From Acutalibacter muris (GTDB taxonomy: Bacteria; Bacillota; Clostridia; Oscillospirales; Acutalibacteraceae), in the NCBI RefSeq assembly GCF_002201475.1, contig NZ_CP021422.1:3162001-3226000 (forward strand): 64,000 nt of DNA. The letters run 5' to 3'. Within the stretch, counting starts at the first letter, position 1. Each line of letters starts with the position of its first letter. The notes under the pieces were generated by a model. It made no database searches, had not been told where the DNA came from, and saw nothing but the letters and a program-made list of their open reading frames with translations. Position numbers and translations under genes: made by a program. Of the stretch, positions 58,319 to 64,000 are shown in pieces.

Positions 58319-58774
58319 ATGCGCAGGAAAGACAGGGAAATACCGAGGGAGGACGCGTTAAGAGCCGCGGACAAGTGCCCCTATGCCGTGCTCTGCCTTA
58401 TAGGCCCCGATGGCGGGCCCTATGGCGTGCCGGTGAACCTCGCAAGGGACGGGGAGATCGTCTACTTCCACAGCGCCATGAAGGGAACTAAGACCGACTG
58501 TATGCGCCGGGATAGCCGGGTATGCCTTACCTGTGTAGGGGATATGCGGATAGCCGGGGAGGAGTATACCACAAAATATGAGTCGGCAATACTGAAGGGC
58601 CGCGCGTCAGAGGTCACGGACAAGGAGGAGAAGGTCCGTGCCCTTCGGACCCTCTGCGAAAAGTACGCCCCGGAGCATATGGATAAGTTCCAGGAAACGG
58701 TGGAAAAAAGCCTTGGGGGCACGGCAGTGTGGAGAGTCGATATCAGCGAGGTCACAGGGAAGCGAAACAAATAG
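58319..58774 (+). CDS. NimA-like pyridoxamine 5'-phosphate-oxidase-fold protein
   Basis: 151 aa. Flavin-binding split-barrel: AVLCLIGPDGGPYGVPVNLA, YFHSAMKGTKTDCM, EYTTKYESAILKGRASEV, as in 5-nitroimidazole reductase-like (NimA) proteins of anaerobes. Start at 58319 chosen for GAAGGAGAGG upstream. Probably an FMN oxidoreductase; the natural substrate is unknown. A GyrI-like gene follows after 22 bases. Confidence 0.87.
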   Translation: MRRKDREIPREDALRAADKCPYAVLCLIGPDGGPYGVPVNLARDGEIVYFHSAMKGTKTDCMRRDSRVCLTCVGDMRIAGEEYTTKYESAILKGRASEVTDKEEKVRALRTLCEKYAPEHMDKFQETVEKSLGGTAVWRVDISEVTGKRNK

Positions 58775-58796
58775 AAGGTCTGGAGGTATTAAAAAA

Positions 58797-59276
58797 ATGG
58801 AAATAGTTGATGTAAAGCGGGAGAACTGTCCGGCGGCACGGCTTATCGGCAAAAGCTATGCCCAGGGTCCGGACTGGGGCCAGTGGTGGTCCAACGGCTG
58901 GTTCGGAAAACTTGAGGCCCTCCGAAGCCTGGAGTTTAACGGCGACGCTTATATCGGCGCCGTACATATTGTGGACGGCGCGCCGGAATACTGGATAGGG
59001 AGACTGTTCCCGGCGGGGACCCGGGCCCCGGAGGGCTTCGGGTATGTGGACATAGAGCCCCAGGAATACGCCGTATGCTATCTCAGGGACAGAGAGGGCA
59101 GCGACGGGTTCTATACCATGGACACCCACAATATGTGCCTTAATGAGCTGAGTCTGCGGGGATATAAAAGGAGGGAGGACAGCTGGTGCCTGGAGAGGTA
59201 CAACTGCCCCAGGTTCACCACCCCGGACGAGAACGGCGACATTATCCTGGACTACGCTATTGCCATTGAAAAATAG
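58797..59276 (+). CDS. GyrI-like effector-binding protein (second copy)
   Basis: 159 aa, same superfamily as 22801-23283: EIVDVKRENCPAARLIGKSY at the start, YWIGRLFPAGTRAPEGFGYV in the middle, RYNCPRFTTPDENGDIILDY at the end. No DNA-binding domain. RBS GGAGG. In an apparent operon after the NimA-like gene. Ligand unknown. Confidence 0.82.
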   Translation: MEIVDVKRENCPAARLIGKSYAQGPDWGQWWSNGWFGKLEALRSLEFNGDAYIGAVHIVDGAPEYWIGRLFPAGTRAPEGFGYVDIEPQEYAVCYLRDREGSDGFYTMDTHNMCLNELSLRGYKRREDSWCLERYNCPRFTTPDENGDIILDYAIAIEK

Positions 59277-59319
59277 AAGGATAAAGTATTAAATCACGTA
59301 ATCAAGGGAGAGCTAAAAA

Positions 59320-60375
59320 ATGAACAGGGATTTCTTGAAGGAGCTATTGAACACCCCATCGGTCAGCGGCCACGAGGAGCATATCCAGGAAAAGGCCCTG
59401 GGCTTCGGCAGGGGCTTTGCCCAGACCCAGCTCACCGACCCCAGCGGCAACGCCGTCTCGGTAGTGAACCCGGAGGCGGAGCATAAGATACTGCTCTGCG
59501 GGCATATCGACGAGATAGGCTTTCTGGTGACCTATATCGACGATTCCGGCAGACTGCGCCTGATGAAAGACGGCGGGGTGAGCCCCAAGCTCTACATCGG
59601 CTCGCCGGTGCAGGTGATACATGACGGCAGGAGGGTCCCCGGGGTCGTGGCCACCTGCAGCGATCTGCTTGAAAAGGACAAGGTGAAGGACACGGACCTT
59701 TTGGTGGATATAGGCGCAAGCTCCAAGGAGGAAGCCGAAAAGCTGGTATCCGTGGGCGACCCGGTCTGCGCAGACACAGAGGTGCGGGAGCTTATGAACG
59801 GCCTTTTCACCTGCCGTGCGCTGGACGATAAGACCGGGGCCTTTGTGGTGCTTGAAGCCGCAAAGCTTGCCGCAGAGAAGGGCGCGAAGATGGGCATATA
59901 CGCCGCCACAACGGTGGGCGAGGAGACCAGCGGCCGCGGGGCCTACTACGCCGCCGCACGGATCAAGCCCGACTGCTGTATCGCCGTGGACGTGACCTGG
60001 GCCAGCGACGCCCCCGGCGGCGACCCCGGGGACACCGGCGAGGTGAAGCTGTCCGGTGGGCCGGTGCTCTGCCGGGCCACGGCGGTGAACAAGAGGATGA
60101 ACGCCCTTTTAGAGGAGACGGCCAAGGAGCTGGGGATAAAGCTCCAGTACGAGGTGGCCGCCGGACATACCGGCACCGACGGCGACACGGTGAACCGCAC
60201 CCTTGAGGGCGTACCCATGGCGCTGGTGTCCATACCCCTTCGGTATATGCACAGCTCGGTGGAGGTGGGCAGCTGGAGGGACCTTGAGGAGTGCATAGAG
60301 CTGCTGGCCGGATTTATCGTCAGGCTCTCACAGGAGATGGAGAAGGGGTTTGACTTCTGCACGGTGCGGGTGTGA
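59320..60375 (+). CDS. M42-family zinc aminopeptidase
   Basis: 351 aa. Dinuclear-metal ligands and catalytic residues visible: LLCGHIDEIGF (His, Asp), RALDDKTGAFV (bridging Asp), TTVGEETSGRGA (Glu pair), VDVTWASDAPGG (Asp), RYMHSSVEVG (His). FrvX/PepA-like tetrahedral aminopeptidase or deblocking peptidase. RBS GGGAGAG. Ends at a strong terminator. Confidence 0.94.
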   Translation: MNRDFLKELLNTPSVSGHEEHIQEKALGFGRGFAQTQLTDPSGNAVSVVNPEAEHKILLCGHIDEIGFLVTYIDDSGRLRLMKDGGVSPKLYIGSPVQVIHDGRRVPGVVATCSDLLEKDKVKDTDLLVDIGASSKEEAEKLVSVGDPVCADTEVRELMNGLFTCRALDDKTGAFVVLEAAKLAAEKGAKMGIYAATTVGEETSGRGAYYAAARIKPDCCIAVDVTWASDAPGGDPGDTGEVKLSGGPVLCRATAVNKRMNALLEETAKELGIKLQYEVAAGHTGTDGDTVNRTLEGVPMALVSIPLRYMHSSVEVGSWRDLEECIELLAGFIVRLSQEMEKGFDFCTVRV

Positions 60376-60392
60376 GGGTATAGTGAAGGAAA

Positions 60393-60420
60393 CGGGCAGG
60401 GTACAGACCCTGCCCGCTTT
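60393..60420 (+). terminator. Terminator after the M42 peptidase
   Basis: 10-bp stem CGGGCAGGGT / ACCCTGCCCG with ACAG loop, then CTTTTC. Confidence 0.82.
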
Positions 60421-60460
60421 TCTATTAGAAAGCCGCGCCGCCGCTTCACAGTTTATTAAC

Positions 60461-60489
60461 TTGACAATACCCCCCAAAGGTAATACAAT
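60461..60489 (+). promoter_or_regulatory. Promoter of the membrane-protein/leuC genes
   Basis: TTGACA (60461-60466), 17-base spacer, TACAAT (60484-60489). Confidence 0.8.
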
Positions 60490-60525
60490 ATTCTTATTGA
60501 TATTTGCATTTTTGGAGGTGCTTTC

Positions 60526-61293
60526 ATGGCCCGTGAACGATACCTGCTGGACGTAGGAGAGGATACCATACACACCGGCGTTATAGAGCTGAAGACCAAA
60601 AAGGACAAGGCCAAGAACTGGTGGTACTATAACAAGCGCATACTGCTGTTCGTGGCTATCGTTGCGGCGGTGGCTTTTAGCTGGATATACTCTGTGGTCA
60701 CCAAGGTGGAACCGGACTATACCGTGGGGATGATAACCAGCTTCAGTCTGCCCAGTGAGGTGACGGAGGAGCTGGAGCGCTATCTCGAGCCCTTCTGCGA
60801 GGACCGCAACGGCGACGGCAAGGTAAAGGTGATAGTCAGCAACTATGTGTTTGGGGACAACTCCTCCAACCAGGACTATCAGATGACGCAGGCCGCCTAT
60901 ACAAGGTTCGCCGGGGACGCGGCCATAGGCAGCTGCATGATATATATCCATGACCAGGACGGGCTTTCGGCCCTGGGCGACGGGTTGGACGGCTTCTTCC
61001 TCTATAACGACGGCGGCACTATGCCCGAGGGGGCCAGGGATTTTGATAACGCCAGCCGCCCCTGGAGCGATTATGAGGGCCTTGAAGATTTCACCGCCGA
61101 TGGCAACGAGCTGAATAACTGGACCCCCGAAGTGGTGCAGGAGCTCTGCAAGCGCCTTAGTATTTCCCTGCGCACCACAGAGGGGGCGGTGGAGAAGGAC
61201 GAGAAGCTTACGGCCTATCACCAGGACTCCGTGAAGCTTTTAGAACGCCTTGAGCGGGGCGAGCGGATAAGCCCCGAAAGTGGCTCGGAATAA
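60526..61293 (+). CDS. Single-pass membrane protein, unknown
   Basis: 255 aa. Basic, charged N-terminus (about 40 residues), one membrane segment ([20 protein letters not shown]), and a large acidic extracytoplasmic domain ([40 protein letters not shown]). The substrate-binding-protein-like opening hints at a periplasmic-type fold; no closer family recognised. RBS GGAGG. leuC follows after 52 bases. Confidence 0.72.
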   Translation: MARERYLLDVGEDTIHTGVIELKTKKDKAKNWWYYNKRILLFVAIVAAVAFSWIYSVVTKVEPDYTVGMITSFSLPSEVTEELERYLEPFCEDRNGDGKVKVIVSNYVFGDNSSNQDYQMTQAAYTRFAGDAAIGSCMIYIHDQDGLSALGDGLDGFFLYNDGGTMPEGARDFDNASRPWSDYEGLEDFTADGNELNNWTPEVVQELCKRLSISLRTTEGAVEKDEKLTAYHQDSVKLLERLERGERISPESGSE

Positions 61294-61345
61294 TATTATA
61301 TATTTAATATATGTATTATTATATACAAATGAGGAGGGCAATAAT

Positions 61346-62605
61346 ATGCCTATGACGATGACACAAAAGATATTGGCCGCCCACGCGGGGATGGACAGGG
61401 TGGAGCCCGGGCAGCTTATCGAGGCAAGCCTTGATCTGGTACTGGGCAATGACATCACCTCCCCGGTGGCCATCAACGAGTTTGAGAAATGCGGGGCAAC
61501 GGACGTCTTTGACCGGGAGAAGATAGCCCTGGTGCTGGACCACTTCGCCCCCAACAAGGACATCAAGGCGGCCCAGCAGTGCAAGCAGACGCGGCAGTTT
61601 GCCGACAAGTACGACATCAAGAACTTCTTCGACGTGGGAAAGATGGGCATAGAGCACGCCCTTCTCCCGGAGCAGGGCCTGGTAGGCCCCGGCGACGCTG
61701 TTGTGGGCGCGGACTCCCACACCTGCACCTATGGGGCGCTGGGGGCCTTCTCCACCGGCGTGGGCTCCACGGACATGGCGGCGGCCATGATAACCGGCAA
61801 ATTATGGTTCAAGATACCCTCTGCCATTAAAGTTGAGCTTATCAACAAGCCCACTGGCTTCGTCTGCGGCAAGGACGTTATCCTGCACCTTATCGGGGAG
61901 ATAGGCGTGGACGGCGCCTTATACCAGTCCCTGGAGTTTGTGGGGCCCGGAGTGTCGGCGCTTTCCATGGACGACAGATTCACCATCGCCAACATGGCCA
62001 TAGAGGCCGGGGCCAAGAACGGCATCTTCCCGGTGGACGAGAAAACCATGGAATATTGCAGGGACCGCTTCCAGCGGGAGCCTAAGGTCTATGAGGCCGA
62101 CCCGGACGCGGAATATACCCGCACGGTGACAATAGACCTCTCCGCCCTGCGGCCCACTGTGTCCATGCCCCACCTGCCGGAGAACACCCGTACTATAGAA
62201 GAGGTCAGCAACGTGAAGATAGACCAGTCGGTGATAGGCTCCTGCACCAACGGCCGCATAAGCGATATGCGGATAGCCGCCCAGATACTCAAGTGCCGCA
62301 AGGTGGCGAAGAACGTGCGCTGCATAGTTATCCCCGCCACCCAGGAGGTCTACTTACAGTGCGTGCGCGAGGGCCTGGCGGAGATATTCATCGAGGCCGG
62401 GGCCGTGTTCAGCACCCCCACCTGCGGGCCGTGCCTGGGCGGCTATATGGGCATCCTTGCCGAGGGCGAGCGGGCCGTGTCCACCACAAACCGAAACTTT
62501 GTGGGGCGCATGGGCCACGTGGAGTCTGAGGTCATACTCTCAAGCCCCGCCGTTGCGGCGGCAAGCGCCGTGACCGGTTACCTGACGGACCCGGCGAAGC
62601 TGTGA
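61346..62605 (+). CDS. leuC: 3-isopropylmalate dehydratase large subunit family (aconitase fold)
   Basis: 419 aa, the LeuC/HacA-type length. Fe-S ligands: a Cys in [10 protein letters not shown] near residue 300 and CGPC in [13 protein letters not shown] near 360. Substrate region [20 protein letters not shown]. Isomerises 2- to 3-isopropylmalate in leucine synthesis, but homoaconitate or dimethylmalate dehydratases look alike. Start at 61346 chosen for GAGGAGGG upstream. The small subunit leuD, usually next, is absent; instead a GNAT-fusion gene begins one base into the stop. Confidence 0.85.
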   Translation: MPMTMTQKILAAHAGMDRVEPGQLIEASLDLVLGNDITSPVAINEFEKCGATDVFDREKIALVLDHFAPNKDIKAAQQCKQTRQFADKYDIKNFFDVGKMGIEHALLPEQGLVGPGDAVVGADSHTCTYGALGAFSTGVGSTDMAAAMITGKLWFKIPSAIKVELINKPTGFVCGKDVILHLIGEIGVDGALYQSLEFVGPGVSALSMDDRFTIANMAIEAGAKNGIFPVDEKTMEYCRDRFQREPKVYEADPDAEYTRTVTIDLSALRPTVSMPHLPENTRTIEEVSNVKIDQSVIGSCTNGRISDMRIAAQILKCRKVAKNVRCIVIPATQEVYLQCVREGLAEIFIEAGAVFSTPTCGPCLGGYMGILAEGERAVSTTNRNFVGRMGHVESEVILSSPAVAAASAVTGYLTDPAKL

Positions 62606-63468
62606 TGGAGCCCATAAGAATAGAGACTGACCGGCTGCTGCTAAGGCCCCCGAAGCGGGCCGACGCGCCTGCGCTCCGGGAGTTCCTTGCCCAGGAGTAT
62701 GTGCGGCGGTACAACTGTCTGGGCAAACTCCCCACTGTGGAGAAGCTGGAGGAGCTGCTTCTAAGCGAGCCGGAACGCCAGTTTTCCCTTGTGCGGCGGG
62801 CGGACGGCCAGGTTCTGGGGCATATCGGGCTGGAAACAGACAGTCTGCGTTTTCGGATGGAGGCCCTGTCCCTGGACTACTATCTGGGGGAGGAACACGC
62901 CCATAAGGGTTATATGTCCGAGGCGCTGGAGGGGCTGCTGCGGTACCTGTTCCTCCAAACGGGCACAGAGGCGGTCAGCGCCCGGGCCTTCACGGAAAAC
63001 GCCGCCTCCCTCGGCCTGCTGGAAAAGCTGGGCTTTACCCGAGAGGGGACCCTGCGCCGGGCCGTGCGTACCTATGAGGGCAGATGCTTCGACGACGCGG
63101 TCTTTTCCCTGCTTCGTGAGGAATATTTTACCGCCCACCCGCCCCGGACCGGCGACGCCCTCTTCATCAAAATAGACCGCCCCATGGGCACGGCGCACCC
63201 CAAGCACCCGGACATCATATACCCGATCAACTACGGCTACGTGCCCGGGCTCATAGCCCCGGACGGCGAGGAGCAGGACGCTTACGTGCTGGGGGTGGAC
63301 GAGCCGCTCACAGAGTTCACCGGCAGGCTCATCGCCGTTATCCACAGGTTTGACGATGTGGAGGAAAAGTGGGTGCTTGCGCCGGAGGGGAGGAGCTTTA
63401 CAAAAAAGCAGATAGTTGAACTGACCCATTTTCAGGAGCAGTATTACCACACGGAGGTGAGGACATGA
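62605..63468 (+). CDS. GNAT acetyltransferase fused to pyrophosphatase-like domain
   Basis: 287 aa. Residues 1-170: RimJ/RimL-type GNAT (RIETDRLLLRPPKRADAPAL; YYLGEEHAHKGYMSEALEGL; NAASLGLLEKLGF). Residues about 185-287: inorganic-pyrophosphatase-like domain (IKIDRPMGTAHPKHPDIIYP; VNYGYVPG-type motif INYGYVPGLIAPDG; EEQDAYVLGVDEP). The start ATG overlaps the leuC TGA by one base. Role of the fusion unknown; acetyl transfer to an amine or N-terminus is likely for the first half. Confidence 0.85.
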   Translation: MEPIRIETDRLLLRPPKRADAPALREFLAQEYVRRYNCLGKLPTVEKLEELLLSEPERQFSLVRRADGQVLGHIGLETDSLRFRMEALSLDYYLGEEHAHKGYMSEALEGLLRYLFLQTGTEAVSARAFTENAASLGLLEKLGFTREGTLRRAVRTYEGRCFDDAVFSLLREEYFTAHPPRTGDALFIKIDRPMGTAHPKHPDIIYPINYGYVPGLIAPDGEEQDAYVLGVDEPLTEFTGRLIAVIHRFDDVEEKWVLAPEGRSFTKKQIVELTHFQEQYYHTEVRT

Positions 63469-63911
63469 CGGAGCTTGAGCGGGTAAGCCACGAAACCATG
63501 GTGTTCATGCGAGGAAAGTACCGGCTGGACGAAATGGGCGACGGCAAGGACGAGCTGAAGTTCAGACAGGGGAAGAAGACCCTCCTTACCGTGTACACCA
63601 GAGAGGATAGGTTTGACTTCATGATAATCTTCGGCAAGGCGGAGCGGGAGGCTTTTGAAACCCGGCGGGAGGAGTTTTCCCCCTGGGTGCGGGAGGTTTA
63701 CGACGGCTCCAAGACTTATCATGACGGCAAGTGGATGATGTTCGGGGTGGACAGTGTGAAGCGGCTGGAGGAGATTAAGCCGCTGATACTCATGAAGAAG
63801 CGGCCCAACCGCAAGCCGCCGCTGGAGGAAAAGGATTTTGCCGACGGCCAAAGGTTCGCGATACATACGGACAGCTACACTGCTGATGAGATAACCCAAG
63901 CGATACTGTAA
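63465..63911 (+). CDS. DUF3788-like protein
   Basis: 148 aa, small soluble protein with the pattern of DUF3788 (FRQGKKTLLTVYTREDRFDF ... VYDGSKTYHDGKWMMFGVDS). Overlaps the preceding gene by ATGA, so translation is coupled. Function unknown. Confidence 0.72.
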   Translation: MTELERVSHETMVFMRGKYRLDEMGDGKDELKFRQGKKTLLTVYTREDRFDFMIIFGKAEREAFETRREEFSPWVREVYDGSKTYHDGKWMMFGVDSVKRLEEIKPLILMKKRPNRKPPLEEKDFADGQRFAIHTDSYTADEITQAIL

Positions 63912-63925
63912 GGAAGTGAAAAACC

Positions 63926-64000
63926 ATGCCCTACATTTCAATGGAGTGCGGCACACTGACAGACGAGCAGAAATCCCGGCTTATCAAAGAGCTTACCGAG
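63926..64000 (+). CDS. 4-oxalocrotonate tautomerase-family protein (partial)
   Basis: The first 25 codons (MPYISMECGTLTDEQKSRLI...) run off the window end. After Met removal the N-terminal Pro would be the catalytic base, as in DmpI/4-OT enzymes. RBS AAGGAAG. Likely about 60-70 aa in full. Confidence 0.75.
   Translation, partial: MPYISMECGTLTDEQKSRLIKELTE

Overview
The window looks like the chromosome of an anaerobic, spore-forming, GC-rich Firmicute, most likely a gut-type member of the Clostridia (Oscillospiraceae/Ruminococcaceae-like). This rests on sporulation genes (yqfC, yqfD, ylbJ), an S-layer-homology protein, a reverse rubrerythrin/rubredoxin/PerR-type peroxide module, feoAB for ferrous iron, many consensus TTGACA-N17-TATAAT promoters and strong AGGAGG-type ribosome sites. 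The genus is inference.

Layout. 1-7.4 kb: a carbohydrate locus read leftward (LacI regulator, solute-binding lipoprotein, LplB-type permease, CE1-type esterase, GH32 fructosidase). 7.6-12.2 kb: an accessory patch with a MATE exporter, a broken O6-alkylguanine alkyltransferase, and a secreted-protein gene split by an IS630-family element whose own transposase carries a nonsense codon. 12.3-22.7 kb: feoAB, M28 peptidase, cysE-cysS, a PRPP-synthetase-like enzyme, GH42 beta-galactosidase and a flavodoxin-fold reductase. 22.8-30.9 kb: a GyrI-like/transglutaminase-like pair, HtrA protease, an MFS transporter, a P-type ATPase and a cytoplasmic ricin-fold protein. 31-34.9 kb: oxidative-stress genes and a twin TrkA (potassium uptake) operon ending in a truncated Rpn-type gene. 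35-47.7 kb: core genes (rpsB-tsf, era, ybeY, phoH, dgkA, yqfCD, ylbJ) with small conserved unknowns. 47.7-58 kb: lipoproteins, an ABC-F ATPase with an upstream leader peptide, a probable type I toxin-antitoxin cassette, the TldD/TldE protease pair, a SpoU methyltransferase and a WYL regulator/MFS pair. 58-64 kb: a NimA-like protein, GyrI-like protein, M42 peptidase, leuC, a GNAT-pyrophosphatase-like fusion, a DUF3788-like gene and the start of a tautomerase.

The most interesting non-routine signals are (i) a 31-aa hydrophobic peptide gene at 52060 with its own promoter and a consensus antisense promoter converging on its 3' end, with a degraded-looking relative near 47.8 kb; (ii) a 22-aa leader ORF plus paired hairpins upstream of the ABC-F gene; (iii) modular intergenic hairpin repeats, one family bounded by TATAGTWAACGC inverted ends and another present as a 41-bp inverted pair around tsf; (iv) several gene wrecks whose lesions can be read base by base; and (v) a flavodoxin-fold gene whose only sensible start codon is ATA.
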